64,000 nt of DNA from Deinococcus cellulosilyticus NBRC 106333 = KACC 11606 (GCF_007990775.1 NZ_BJXB01000001.1:186001-250000); one strand, 5' to 3'. Counted from the stretch's first letter, positions 24,831 through 33,861 are shown. Notes: generated by a model from the letters alone, not told the origin. Translations and numbers: made by a program.

Positions 24831-25802
24831 TCAGTAGGCAGTGTTGAGGAGCTGTTTGGCGTTTCCAGCGTGAAATTCACGGTCCGGGTTGATGATCTTG
24901 GCAGGGATTTTCTTGCCTGCAGCATAATCTTTGAGGGTGCTGTAAGCTTTGGGACCAAATTTGGGGTTGCATTCGACCACATAGGCGATCTTGCCATCCA
25001 CCACCAGTTGCACGGCTTCCTTGCCCCCATCAATGGACAGCACCAGCACGTCTTTACCGGGCTTTTTCCCCGCGGCTTCCAGGGCAGCGATGGCCCCAAT
25101 CGCCATTTCATCGTTGTGGGCGTATACCACATTCACTTCCGGGTGGGCCTGCAGCAGGGTTTCCATCACCTGGCGGCCTTTATCGCGCGCAAAATCTCCG
25201 GTCTGGGAGGCCAGGATTTTCATGCCAGGGTATTTCTTGATCACATTGTCAAAGCCTGTTTTGCGGTCGTTGGCTGGACTTGACCCGGTGGTGCCCTCAA
25301 GTTCGATGATGTTGGCCTTGCCGTTGGTCTTTTTGGCGATCCACTCCCCAACCCGTTTGCCTTCTTCAATGAAGTTCGATCCGATGAAGGTCACGTAGTC
25401 GGTTCCTGCCTTGGCGAGGCTCTGGTCCACATTGCGGTCAATCAGGAACACCGGAATGCCTGCTTTTTTGGCTTCCAGAATCACCGGAGCAAGGGGCTTT
25501 TCCTCACGGGGAGCAAGGAAGATGGCATCCACCTTCTGGGCGATCATGCTGCGCACGTCTGCCACCTGTTTGGCAGCAGAACCTGCAGCATCGGTGTAGA
25601 CCAGTTGCCAGCCCAGTTTTTTGGCCTCGTCCTGCATGCTTTTGGTCTGGGCAATGCGCCAGGGGTTGTTGCTTTCTGTCTGTGCAAATCCGATTTTGTA
25701 TTTGGCCTTCACTGCAAGTTTGGGCAGACCCGTGTCTGCGGCCAGAGTGAAAGCGGAAAGGGTCAAACCCACTGCCAAAAACATCAACTTTTGTTGTTTC
25801 AT
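24831..25802 (-). CDS. Periplasmic sugar-binding protein, YtfQ-like
   Basis: A 323-residue solute-binding protein of the ribose/galactofuranose class, with signal peptide (residues 1-22, FLAVGLTLSAFTLAA). Stretches such as FAQTESNNPWRIAQ, VDAIFLAPREEKPLAPVI, IPVFLIDRNVD, ELEGTTGSSPANDRKTGF, ILASQTGDFARDKGRQVME and VVYAHNDEMAIGAI line up by memory with E. coli YtfQ, better than with RbsB. That suggests a furanose-form hexose as ligand, which I infer and cannot prove. The ATG at 25802 has GGGGAG six bases upstream. First gene of the operon. Confidence 0.88.
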   Translation of the reverse strand: MKQQKLMFLAVGLTLSAFTLAADTGLPKLAVKAKYKIGFAQTESNNPWRIAQTKSMQDEAKKLGWQLVYTDAAGSAAKQVADVRSMIAQKVDAIFLAPREEKPLAPVILEAKKAGIPVFLIDRNVDQSLAKAGTDYVTFIGSNFIEEGKRVGEWIAKKTNGKANIIELEGTTGSSPANDRKTGFDNVIKKYPGMKILASQTGDFARDKGRQVMETLLQAHPEVNVVYAHNDEMAIGAIAALEAAGKKPGKDVLVLSIDGGKEAVQLVVDGKIAYVVECNPKFGPKAYSTLKDYAAGKKIPAKIINPDREFHAGNAKQLLNTAY

Positions 25803-25938
25803 GATAGACTCCCCTGCACTGTCCCAGATGGAACAATGCCAGCAATTCCTTTGCAGACAGGGCAAACAGAGGCAGCACATCTGCTGTTCTGCACACCACA
25901 TGTTTCACAAAAGGCTCAGGTTTTCGTGACCTGTCCGA

Positions 25939-25967
25939 ATGGTACAACCCCGATTGATTCATGTCAA
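25939..25967 (-). promoter_or_regulatory. Promoter of the sugar ABC operon
   Basis: On the minus strand TTGACA (25967-25962), a 17-bp spacer and TACCAT (25944-25939). It predicts a transcript starting near 25932 with a leader of about 130 bases before the binding-protein ATG. Confidence 0.65.
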
Positions 25968-26154
25968 CATTTTTAGACTTTAATTTCTGGACCCGTTTCA
26001 GATAGAAAACACCTTCTGAAACGCCTTTTTCGACTTTCTGTTTTCTGGTTTCGAAAGAAAGTCTTTCAGGAGACCCTGTAGACTTCCACCAACCACTCTG
26101 CTCATTTGATGTCCCACAGAAGATTTTCAATTCATACCAGTTTTCTGGATGTTG

Positions 26155-26171
26155 TGTAACAATTTGTTACA
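26155..26171. promoter_or_regulatory. Operator-like palindrome TGTAACA-ATT-TGTTACA
   Basis: Perfect 7-bp arms around three bases, in the middle of the divergent region. A candidate binding site of the HTH regulator encoded at 26436. Confidence 0.5.
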
Positions 26172-26435
26172 TTTTCAAGCGAAACCACCCAGAATTCTTG
26201 ATTTTTTCAGAATTTGAAAAATCACATCCGTCAAATTCTGGAGCCAGAAACAGGAAGTTCTTTGTCTGGATCGAAAAAACATCTATTTAGCGAATTTGAT
26301 CCATTTGGCCAGGAGAGAACACCGTGTCGTTTATGTCAATTCTTTTTGTATAATTACCACAGTTTCGGACACACTCAGAGCACACCCTCAACCTTTCCCG
26401 GTCTGAGCACTTCTCAACCCTGTTCAGGAGAATTC

Positions 26436-27398
26436 ATGATCATCGCCCGCAACAAAACCCTGGTGGTCGAGGGAGAAGAAGCCCTCAAAGTCCTCTCTGC
26501 CCTCAACTCCGACACCCGGCTTCTCATCCTCAGCCTGCTCTCGCACCGGGCGATGAATGTCTCCGCCCTCACCGAGGCTCTGGGTCTTCCCCACTCCACC
26601 GTGAATTTCAACCTCAAACAGCTTGAGGATGCCGGACTCCTGAACATCCAGTACATGCCAGGAACGCGCGGCAGACAGAAAATGATCTCCAAGAACTACG
26701 ATGAGATCCTGCTCAAGCTGCCCGGCGTGGCCATCGAAGCAGACCAGGACGTGGTGGAAGTCTCCATGCCCATCGGCAACTACAAGAAGTTCGAAGTCAA
26801 ACCCACCTGCGGACTGGCCAGCGAAAGCAAATACATTGGCCTGATCGATGATCCCAGAAGTTTCTATGAACCCGAGCACGTCTATGCCCAGCTGATCTGG
26901 TTCCGGACCGGTTTTGTGGAGTACGACTTCCCCAACAACCTCCCTTACGGCTCGGTGGCCACCGAAGTCGAAATCAGCATGGAAATCTGCTCGGAAGCCC
27001 CGGAATACGACCTCGACTGGCCCAGTGACATCACCCTGTGGGTCAATGGCACCGAAGTGGGCACCTGGACCAGCCCTGCAGATTTCGGTGGTGTGAAAGC
27101 CAAACTGACCCCGGCCTGGTGGTCTCTGGACCAGACCACCCACGGTCTGCTGAAACGCTGGCGCATCACTTCAGAAGGGGCCTACATCGATGGGGAAAAG
27201 ATCTCTGCAGTGACCACCACCGACCTGAAAATCGAAGAGGCCAACCATGTGGAGGTGCGGATCGGGGTCAAACCCGATGCCAGACACCCTGGTGGCCTGA
27301 ACCTCTTTGGCAGACGCTTCGGGAACTATGAACAGGATGTGATCATGCGAACCCGGTATGCGTTCCGGGAAGGCGAAAGGCCTTACAAGATCAAATGA
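26436..27398 (+). CDS. ArsR-type HTH regulator with large sensor domain, probable sugar-operon regulator
   Basis: A 320-residue protein with an N-terminal winged helix of ArsR type (about residues 12-75: LSALNSDTRLLILSLL, ALTEALGLPHSTVNFNLKQL) and a beta-rich C-terminal domain of about 230 residues (SDITLWVNGTEVGTWTSPAD, WRITSEGAYIDGEKIS, VEVRIGVKPDARHPGGLNLF) that I do not recognise but that looks like a ligand-binding beta sandwich. The ATG at 26436 follows CAGGAGA. It is divergent from the sugar ABC operon, the usual place for that operon's regulator. The long upstream open frame is not needed. Confidence 0.78.
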   Translation: MIIARNKTLVVEGEEALKVLSALNSDTRLLILSLLSHRAMNVSALTEALGLPHSTVNFNLKQLEDAGLLNIQYMPGTRGRQKMISKNYDEILLKLPGVAIEADQDVVEVSMPIGNYKKFEVKPTCGLASESKYIGLIDDPRSFYEPEHVYAQLIWFRTGFVEYDFPNNLPYGSVATEVEISMEICSEAPEYDLDWPSDITLWVNGTEVGTWTSPADFGGVKAKLTPAWWSLDQTTHGLLKRWRITSEGAYIDGEKISAVTTTDLKIEEANHVEVRIGVKPDARHPGGLNLFGRRFGNYEQDVIMRTRYAFREGERPYKIK

Positions 27399-27409
27399 CC
27401 TGCGGAGGA

Positions 27410-28399
27410 TCAATCCGCCGCCAGACTGCCATGCATGGTGATCACCAGTTTTCCCCGGGTGCGACCCTCACCAAAAGACCGCATGGCCTCCGGGAGTTGA
27501 GAGAGGGTGTAGGTCCGGTCAAGAACAGGCCGGATCTCCCCCATTTCCAGTTTCTGCCTGAGGTAGGGCAGATCAGCAGGGTTGGGTTGCAACGTGAGCA
27601 CCCCGAACTGCTGTCCGTCTTTTCTGGAAAGCCTGCGTCCCTGTAAGAGGGCCTCAAAAATCTGCCTGTCGGAGCCACCCACCATCACATAGCGGCCCTT
27701 TTCTTTGAGGGCACGCCGGTAGGCCTGCAGGGGATGGTATCCATTGATGGCCAGAATCACATCGAAACGCTTTCCACTGGTGGTGAAGTTCTCGCGGGTG
27801 TAGTCCAGCACATGGTCTGCGCCCAGCCTGCGGGCCATTTCCACGTTGCGAGAGCTGCATACAGCCGTCACCTCCGCCCCAAAGCTTTTTGCCAACTGCA
27901 CGGCAAATGTTCCCACTCCTCCAGAAGCCCCCTGGATCAGCACCTGCTGGCCCCTTTGCAACCCGCCCATGTCTCTCAAACCCTGAAGGGCAGTGATGCC
28001 TGCCAGTGGGGTTGCAGCGGCCTCTTCAAAACTGAGGTTGCCGGGCTTGTGCTCCAGCAGATTTTCAGCCACACAGACGTAATCTGCAAAAGCACCATCG
28101 GCAAAATGGGACTGGGTGCCAAAGACTGCATCTCCGGGGCGGAAACGCTGAACCCCTTTTCCCACCGCTTCCACCCGCCCTGCAAAATCCCTGCCCAGCA
28201 CCTGCCTTCTTGGCCGCCAGAAGCCAGCGTTCAACCGGACCAGAAAGATGTTCGCGGTCAAGAGACGCCAGTCGGCAGCATTGACCGAAGCGGCATGAAC
28301 CCGGATCAGCACCTCACCCTCGCCCGGGACGGGTCGGGGCACCTCTGCAAGTTGCAACACATCGGGGGAACCATAATTTCTGTAAACCATCGCCTGCAT
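27410..28399 (-). CDS. Zinc-independent MDR-family oxidoreductase (quinone reductase-like)
   Basis: A 329-residue medium-chain dehydrogenase/reductase. It has the N-terminal catalytic fold (VPRPVPGEGEVLIRVHAASVN, VLGRDFAGRVEAVGKGVQRF) and the Rossmann fold with VLIQGASGGVGTFAVQLAKSFG, the NADPH-binding AxxGxxG-type loop seen in quinone oxidoreductases. The cysteine cluster of zinc alcohol dehydrogenases is absent. The substrate is unknown. The ATG at 28399 is preceded by a weak AGGAAGG. The gene is convergent with the regulator, 11 bp apart. Confidence 0.87.
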   Translation of the reverse strand: MQAMVYRNYGSPDVLQLAEVPRPVPGEGEVLIRVHAASVNAADWRLLTANIFLVRLNAGFWRPRRQVLGRDFAGRVEAVGKGVQRFRPGDAVFGTQSHFADGAFADYVCVAENLLEHKPGNLSFEEAAATPLAGITALQGLRDMGGLQRGQQVLIQGASGGVGTFAVQLAKSFGAEVTAVCSSRNVEMARRLGADHVLDYTRENFTTSGKRFDVILAINGYHPLQAYRRALKEKGRYVMVGGSDRQIFEALLQGRRLSRKDGQQFGVLTLQPNPADLPYLRQKLEMGEIRPVLDRTYTLSQLPEAMRSFGEGRTRGKLVITMHGSLAAD

Positions 28400-28452
28400 C
28401 AACCATCACCTTCCTGAACGCAGCAGAGCACCTGCTGCAGAGAATCAAAGTT

Positions 28453-29172
28453 TTAGACTGCACTGACCAGACGGGGACTGTCCTGCCAGTTGCGGGTCAC
28501 CTCGGGGTTGAAACCCCGGACCATGAGCCAGATCGCCAGGCTCATCTCGTACAGGAACACAGGCAGGGCCATAACTGCTCCGACAGATGAGGTCTGCCCG
28601 TACAGGCCAAACATCACCAAAATTGAGGAAACAAAGATCAGTGGCCCACCCACCAGACCCAGCACAGCGATGGGACGCGGCACCAGTCGGGTGTGAAACA
28701 GCACAAAGCCCATCATCAGGGTGCTGACGCCCAGTGCCGTGTTTGGCCCCATCAGAAAGGTCCAGTCGTGCACGGCCACCAGCATGCGTGCCACCACCAG
28801 GTAAGGCCCGGTCTGCTCTGCTCCCATCTGTCCAAAGGCCTGACCGAGGGTCACCGCAGAGAGCATGCACAGGATGCCTACAATGACAATGGTGGACTCC
28901 AGGAGTCGAAAACACACATAGCCAATGGCGAGGGTTTCGCTGTACCGTTTCACCACAGGGAACATCCAGATGGAAATCCCGATCATGGACACGGCAAGAA
29001 TCACCTCCATGAAGGCGGCGGTGGCAATCTGGGCCTGTACGGGTTTTCCAGAAACCACATAATCGCTGTGGTTCAGGATGGGTGCGTAAAGCAAAAGCCC
29101 AATGATTGAGGACACAGCGGCAAGAATGAAGAGAAATCCAACAATGCGTGCACGGGTTCGGAGGGGTGACAT
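28453..29172 (-). CDS. DUF4386-type membrane protein
   Basis: A 239-residue integral membrane protein with about six hydrophobic segments (first: RIVGFLFILAAVSSIIGLLL; others near residues 55, 90, 125, 165, 200). The start, the LLESTIVIVGIL helix and the HDWTFLMGPNTALG loop fit the DUF4386 family as I recall it. The function is unknown. It follows the 74-residue gene by 30 bp on the same strand and probably shares its transcript. Confidence 0.75.
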   Translation of the reverse strand: MSPLRTRARIVGFLFILAAVSSIIGLLLYAPILNHSDYVVSGKPVQAQIATAAFMEVILAVSMIGISIWMFPVVKRYSETLAIGYVCFRLLESTIVIVGILCMLSAVTLGQAFGQMGAEQTGPYLVVARMLVAVHDWTFLMGPNTALGVSTLMMGFVLFHTRLVPRPIAVLGLVGGPLIFVSSILVMFGLYGQTSSVGAVMALPVFLYEMSLAIWLMVRGFNPEVTRNWQDSPRLVSAV

Positions 29173-29202
29173 GAGAACATCCTTTCTGGGCGCAGACCGA
29201 CT

Positions 29203-29427
29203 TCAGTCCAGGCGTTGCAGGGCAAGCAAAGGCAAGCCCACATCGCGCAATTTTCTGAGCAGTCCGTAAAGTGCAGCCTGATCCTCGACCACTCCACTGA
29301 GCAGGGTTTCTCCAGCACCTGAGGTGAGGGTAAACCCAGGAAACCAGCAGGACCACTCCGGCCCGAGCTGTCCCTGCAGCCGAATCTGGTATTTTCCCAT
29401 CTGGGAAGCATCTGGAAGGTTCTTCAA
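29203..29427 (-). CDS. Small conserved-type protein (74 aa) upstream of DUF4386 gene
   Basis: A 74-residue protein whose body KYQIRLQGQLGPEWSCWFPG ... LSGVVEDQAALYGLLRKLRDVGLPLLALQRL matches a small family I recall from many bacteria, usually beside membrane or enzyme genes and with no known role. The start is probably TTG at 29427 with GAGGTG just upstream; an ATG at 29400 is possible but has no ribosome site. Upstream gene of a two-gene unit with the DUF4386 protein. Confidence 0.65.
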   Translation of the reverse strand: MKNLPDASQMGKYQIRLQGQLGPEWSCWFPGFTLTSGAGETLLSGVVEDQAALYGLLRKLRDVGLPLLALQRLD

Positions 29428-29615
29428 GGTTCACCTCAGGGCAGCATGAGACCCTGGTCTGCCCTCCCCTGAGGAAAAGCAGGTCATGTGCCTCTGGGAG
29501 AGGGCTGAGACGGTCTGCGCCCGGTAAAACCAGGATAGAAGTCAGGACCAGAAAGCAACAGACACCAAAGTGTTGTTCCGGGTGTTGCTGGGGGTGACAA
29601 CACTGTTCAAAGAAA

Positions 29616-29643
29616 GAACCCCTGATCTGCAGATCAGGGGTTC
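29616..29643 (-). terminator. Terminator of the SDR gene
   Basis: GAACCCCTGATCTG and its exact complement CAGATCAGGGGTTC form a 28-bp perfect palindrome; on the minus strand it is followed by TTTCTTT. Confidence 0.75.
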
Positions 29644-29659
29644 CTGGGTATAGATGACT

Positions 29660-30538
29660 TCAGACAGGCTGGACTGTTTTTCCTGCGGCAGCAAGGGTGA
29701 GGGGCTGCCATTGCTTCAGGTCCTGCAGGCGTCCTTCCAGGGTGGTTTGCACTGCATTCAGGGCTGACTCTCCCAGCACCAGACGTGTGGGTGGGGTGTC
29801 CTGATCCAGAGCCATGAGCACAGTCTGAGCAAGCAATGCAGGGTTCAGAAAGGCTGTGGGCGGAAGGGCACCAATGGCCTGCTGGACCTGTCGGACGGTG
29901 GCGTCATAGTCTGCAATGGGGGTGGCAACCTGCAGATTGGCCAGAAACGGTGTTGCAGTCATGCCCGGTTCAATCAGGGTGACATGGATGCCCAGAGGGG
30001 CCACTTCTTCTCGGAGGGCATCGGTCAGGCCTTCGAGGGCGTGTTTGGTGGCTGCGAGCAGGCCCACCCCTGCATGTGAAGTGAGGCCATACACACTGGA
30101 CCCCTGCAGGATGTGTCCAGAACGCTGCCCCCTGAGCACGGGCAAAACGGCCCGCAACACGTTGCTTGCCCCAAAAACGTTGGTGTCGAAGATGTCACGC
30201 ACCTGCTGGTCTGTGGCTTCCTCCACCCCTCCGAACAGGCCGTAGGCGGCATTGTTTGCCACCACGTCAATGCGCCCAAACCGCTGCACCGTTGCCTGCA
30301 CGGCATCCTGTACGGACGCTTCGCTTCGCACATCGACGGTCAGGGGCAGAACCTGATCTGGAAAATCGGTCAAAAGATCTGTCAGGGCTGCGGTATTGCG
30401 AGCAGCAGCGGCCACCTGATCGCCACGCTTCAGGACGGCAAGGGCAAGGTGGTGTCCAATACCGCTGGAGGCACCGGTGATGAACCATGTTCTTGTGGAT
30501 GTGCTGCTGGATGGTCTGGAAAAGTTTTGTTCAGTCAT
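29660..30538 (-). CDS. SDR-family oxidoreductase lacking the catalytic tyrosine
   Basis: A 292-residue classical-length short-chain dehydrogenase: TGASSGIG cofactor loop, VDVRSEASV, NNAAYG, and the substrate region GSSVYGLTSHAG. The active-site motif Tyr-x3-Lys reads Leu161-Ala-Ala-Thr-Lys165, so the proton-donating tyrosine is replaced by leucine; the neighbouring Tyr of SSVYG might substitute or the protein may be a non-enzymatic binder. The ATG at 30538 has the box TATGCT seven bases upstream. It is divergent from the CGNR regulator with about 87 bp between starts, which hints at regulation by it. Confidence 0.82.
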   Translation of the reverse strand: MTEQNFSRPSSSTSTRTWFITGASSGIGHHLALAVLKRGDQVAAAARNTAALTDLLTDFPDQVLPLTVDVRSEASVQDAVQATVQRFGRIDVVANNAAYGLFGGVEEATDQQVRDIFDTNVFGASNVLRAVLPVLRGQRSGHILQGSSVYGLTSHAGVGLLAATKHALEGLTDALREEVAPLGIHVTLIEPGMTATPFLANLQVATPIADYDATVRQVQQAIGALPPTAFLNPALLAQTVLMALDQDTPPTRLVLGESALNAVQTTLEGRLQDLKQWQPLTLAAAGKTVQPV

Positions 30539-30545
30539 GGTTATG

Positions 30546-30551
30546 AGCATA
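30546..30551 (-). promoter_or_regulatory. Leaderless -10 box of the SDR gene
   Basis: TATGCT on the minus strand, seven bases before the ATG at 30538. Confidence 0.5.
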
Positions 30552-30612
30552 GAGGGTTAGAACATAACTGTCAACCCCGGATGTGCATCACAGTGCCTGC
30601 CAGGTCTTTCCG

Positions 30613-30618
30613 TACAAT
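30613..30618 (+). promoter_or_regulatory. Leaderless -10 box of the CGNR-type gene
   Basis: TACAAT with seven bases (GAAAGCC) to the ATG at 30626, back-to-back with the SDR promoter. Confidence 0.55.
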
Positions 30619-30625
30619 GAAAGCC

Positions 30626-31222
30626 ATGGTGAGCCCCACCCCCACCTCCTTGCTGCAACCCGATGCAGCAGCAGAACTTGTGCTGTCCTTTGTCAACACC
30701 AGACCCAATAAACTGCAGCCAGAACAGTTTGATCACCTTCAAGCCCTGCAACAGTGGCTGGTCCAGCACCAGTTGATTGGTTCCAGTGACCAGATCACCG
30801 AAACAGACCTGGAAGAAGCAAAACACCTGAGGTCGGCTCTTGTGGTTCTGCTGCTGTCCCACCTCAACGATGCTGAAATGGAGGCATCTGAACTGCAGCA
30901 GGCCACAGAAAGCCTGCAACGCCTCACCAGAAACCATCCCCTGGTGACCCTGATTTCTTCCGGAGATGTGCAGCTTGTGCCTCACAATCAGGGAGGGCGT
31001 GCAGCTCTGGGCAGGATTCTGGCGGCCATCACCGAACTGGTGCTCTCAGGACGCTGGAACCGCATGAAAGCCTGCAGAAACGACACCTGCCAGACGGCCT
31101 TCTATGACCGGACCCGCAATGGTGCAGGAACCTTCTGCAGCCAGAACCCCTGCGGAGCCATGATGGCCATGCGTGCCTACCGCAAACGCAAACAGGAAAT
31201 GCAGCAGGACCCTGGTTCCTGA
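30626..31222 (+). CDS. CGNR-type zinc-finger regulator
   Basis: A 198-residue protein of the ABATE plus CGNR zinc-finger family, stress-linked transcription regulators. The N-terminal part has AAELVLSFVNTRP; the C-terminal finger is MKACRNDTCQTAFYDRTRNG...TFCSQNPCGAMMAMRAYRKR, giving four zinc-ligand cysteines. The normally conserved CGNR reads CGAM here, a visible variation. TACAAT seven bases upstream supports the ATG at 30626 (an in-frame ATG lies at 30617). Divergent from the SDR gene, which is its likely target. Confidence 0.82.
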   Translation: MVSPTPTSLLQPDAAAELVLSFVNTRPNKLQPEQFDHLQALQQWLVQHQLIGSSDQITETDLEEAKHLRSALVVLLLSHLNDAEMEASELQQATESLQRLTRNHPLVTLISSGDVQLVPHNQGGRAALGRILAAITELVLSGRWNRMKACRNDTCQTAFYDRTRNGAGTFCSQNPCGAMMAMRAYRKRKQEMQQDPGS

Positions 31223-31239
31223 ACTGTATGCTCTGAGGA

Positions 31240-33861
31240 TCAGAGCAGTCCCAGTGCCCTGGCACGCACAAGGGCCTCGGTGCGGCTTTTCACCTGCAAT
31301 TTGCCAAAGATGTTGCGGTTGTGACCTTTCACCGTGTCCAGGGCCAGAAACAGGCGTTCTCCAATTTCCTGATTGGACAGGCCCTGGGCCACCAGTTCCA
31401 GAATCTGCTGTTCGCGTTTGCTGAGGGGCTCGAACAGGGCCTCTCCTTGCTGGACGGGGGCAGGTTGCAATGAAGATTTTACAGCAGCAGCAAGAATCTG
31501 CTGCACATGGGGTTGCAGGTGGGCAGGCATGCGTCCCTGCATCTGGCGCAGCAGTGATAGCATGACAGGTCCAGCTTCCAGAAACATCTGGATGCTGCCT
31601 TCAGGAGCGGTCTGAGCGAGCACAGAGACCAGTGCCTGTTCAGCAGCTTTCTGCTGTCCCAGCTGATGCAAAGCCAGTCCCTCAAGGCAGGTGAGCCTCA
31701 GGCGCTCTGTGGTCCAGCCATCAACCTCTGCCTGTCCAGGCAAAGGAGCAAGATGATCCAGTGCCTCAGCAGGTTTTCGCTGGGCCAGAGCCACCTGTGC
31801 CTGACTGGGTGCATGGTCGAGCCGATCGGCAAGGCTTTTTGCATCCTCCAGCTTTCCCTGTAACAGCAGGAGCCTCACACGAAGGGCCTGCAGTTCGGCC
31901 AATCGGTGCGGAAAACCCTCTGCGGCCTTCTGCTCACACTGCAAAAGTCTCGCCTGGGCACCCTCAAGATCCCTCTGGGCAAGGTGCAACTGGATCAGCA
32001 CCATTTCACTGAGCAGAAATCGGTCAATCTGCCTGTCGTACTGGTGGGCCAGCACAAGGCTCTGATGGGCGTGCTTCCAGGCCTCCTCCAGATGGTTTCT
32101 TTCAAAGGCAATCCGGGCCAGCCCCAGATGGGTCTCTGCTGCATTCGGGAGGGGAGGCTCCCCTGCCAAATGCAGCGCCCGCAGGTAGGTCTCTTTCGCA
32201 ACATTCAACTGGTGCCTGAGTTCCTGCACCCTGCCCAGGCCATTCACCGAGAGGATCACCGAAAACACATCCTTGACCGATTCACTGAGGTCCAGGGCCT
32301 GCTGAAACGTTCTGGCAGCGTCGTTCAGTGCGCCTTTTTCCAGCAGGGCACAGGCGCGTGCCCACAGGGCAGCAGAACGAAACGGAAGGTTTTCTGGAGG
32401 GAGCAGTTCAGATGCACGGTCAGCATGCACCATGACCTCATCCAGACGGTAACGGGTCAGGTTGAGGGTGGCCCGCATGGCAGCCAGTTGCCCCAGCATG
32501 TTCCGGGATTCAGGGGTTTGATCTGCCTGCAGCATGGCCTTTTCTGCCACTTCCAGACTTTCAGCCACCCCACGGGTCTGCCCCCTCACCAGCAGAAAAG
32601 AGGCGTGCATGGCACAGAGCAGGGGTCTCTGGTGCAGCACGGAGGCAGGCAGAGAAGCCATCCAGTCCAGCACCTGATCTACCGCCGTCCGAAAATGCAG
32701 CGGGATGGTCCGGCCCAGCACCAGCCTTTCTGCACGGTCCAGATCCTGGGCAGCACACGCATGCTGAAATGCCTCCAGACCGAGGTTCTGTTCCTCAAAC
32801 CATCCACTGGCCCGCAGATGCAGGGCTGCGGTTTCCGGGTCTCTGGTGTGCTGCAAACGCTGGCGCAACAGTTCACCAAACAGGTGGTGGTAACGGAACC
32901 AGCGGCGCTCATGGTCCAGGGGGACCAGAAACAGGTTCGCCTGCTCCAGATGCTCCAGCATGCCCTGGGCACTTGAAGGGTCCATGTCCAGGACCGCTGC
33001 GCAGAGTGGCGCGCACATGCGCTCCAGAATGGAGGTCTGCAGCAGAAACTGCTGCACCTCTTCAGGCTGCCCCTGCAACACCTCCTCCATCAGATAGTCC
33101 AGCACAAAACGGTGGCTTCCAGAAAACTGGGCCACCCGCTGTTCCAGGTCAGGCTGACCCCGCAAAGACAGGGCCGCGAGTTGCAGACCGGCAATCCAGC
33201 CCTCGGTTCGCTCTTCAAGGACAGTCACCTCTGCTGCAGAGAGGGGCAAATCCATGCACTCCCTGAAGTATTGACCGGTTTCTTCCGGCGTGAACCGGAG
33301 GTCCGCGAGCCTCAGTTCACTCACCTTCCCCTGAGCCCTGAGGCGACCCAGTGAAAAGCCCGGATCTTCTCGACCCATCAGGACCAGATGGATGTTTGCA
33401 GGCAGGTGCTTCACCAGGAAATCCATGACCCGATCCATCTGTGGATCATCCAGCACATGAAAATCATCCAGTACCAGGACCAGAGGTGTGGAGAGGGCAG
33501 CAAGTTCATTGACCAGCACCGTGAGCAGCGACTCCAGCACAGGCTGCTGGGGGGCCTGCAACACGGAAAGCAAAGACATCCCAAAATCTGGAACTTGCGT
33601 CTGAACCGCAGCGATCAGGTAAGTCAAAAAGCGATTCGGCACGCTGTCGGCAGGTTCCAGGGAAAGCCACGCCACAGGACGGCCACACCCTTCGACCCAT
33701 CGGCTCACCAGGGTGGTTTTTCCTGAACCTGCAGAAGCAGAAACCACTGTGAGCCTGCATCCAGTGTCCAGCCCAGCCTGCAGTTTGTCCAGCAAACGGG
33801 AGCGCTCCACCTGCAGATGCCCGGGATCAGGGCGGTGAAGTTTGGTGTTCAGAATCAGCAT
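31240..33861 (-). CDS. MalT-like LuxR-family ATPase regulator (873 aa)
   Basis: A large STAND-class regulator. Walker A VSASAGSGKTTL lies near residue 45 and LVLVLDDFHVLDDP is the Walker B/sensor region. A winged-helix part (ERTEGWIAGLQLAALSLRG) precedes about 400 residues of TPR-like helices, and the last 65 residues are a LuxR HTH (LSKREQQILELVAQGLSNQEIGERLF). Such proteins bind ATP and an inducer, oligomerise and activate promoters; the inducer is unknown here. AGGAAA precedes the ATG. It is convergent with the CGNR gene, 17 bp apart, and single. Confidence 0.92.
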   Translation of the reverse strand: MLILNTKLHRPDPGHLQVERSRLLDKLQAGLDTGCRLTVVSASAGSGKTTLVSRWVEGCGRPVAWLSLEPADSVPNRFLTYLIAAVQTQVPDFGMSLLSVLQAPQQPVLESLLTVLVNELAALSTPLVLVLDDFHVLDDPQMDRVMDFLVKHLPANIHLVLMGREDPGFSLGRLRAQGKVSELRLADLRFTPEETGQYFRECMDLPLSAAEVTVLEERTEGWIAGLQLAALSLRGQPDLEQRVAQFSGSHRFVLDYLMEEVLQGQPEEVQQFLLQTSILERMCAPLCAAVLDMDPSSAQGMLEHLEQANLFLVPLDHERRWFRYHHLFGELLRQRLQHTRDPETAALHLRASGWFEEQNLGLEAFQHACAAQDLDRAERLVLGRTIPLHFRTAVDQVLDWMASLPASVLHQRPLLCAMHASFLLVRGQTRGVAESLEVAEKAMLQADQTPESRNMLGQLAAMRATLNLTRYRLDEVMVHADRASELLPPENLPFRSAALWARACALLEKGALNDAARTFQQALDLSESVKDVFSVILSVNGLGRVQELRHQLNVAKETYLRALHLAGEPPLPNAAETHLGLARIAFERNHLEEAWKHAHQSLVLAHQYDRQIDRFLLSEMVLIQLHLAQRDLEGAQARLLQCEQKAAEGFPHRLAELQALRVRLLLLQGKLEDAKSLADRLDHAPSQAQVALAQRKPAEALDHLAPLPGQAEVDGWTTERLRLTCLEGLALHQLGQQKAAEQALVSVLAQTAPEGSIQMFLEAGPVMLSLLRQMQGRMPAHLQPHVQQILAAAVKSSLQPAPVQQGEALFEPLSKREQQILELVAQGLSNQEIGERLFLALDTVKGHNRNIFGKLQVKSRTEALVRARALGLL

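Larger units (their letters stand above)
25803..26435. other. 633-bp divergent regulatory region, no gene
   Basis: An AT-rich gap between the sugar ABC operon and its presumed regulator. It holds the operon promoter at 25939-25967, a palindrome at 26155-26171, and a TATAAT box at 26349-26354 that may start the regulator message about 75 bases before its ATG. The rest shows no coding pattern. Confidence 0.6.
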
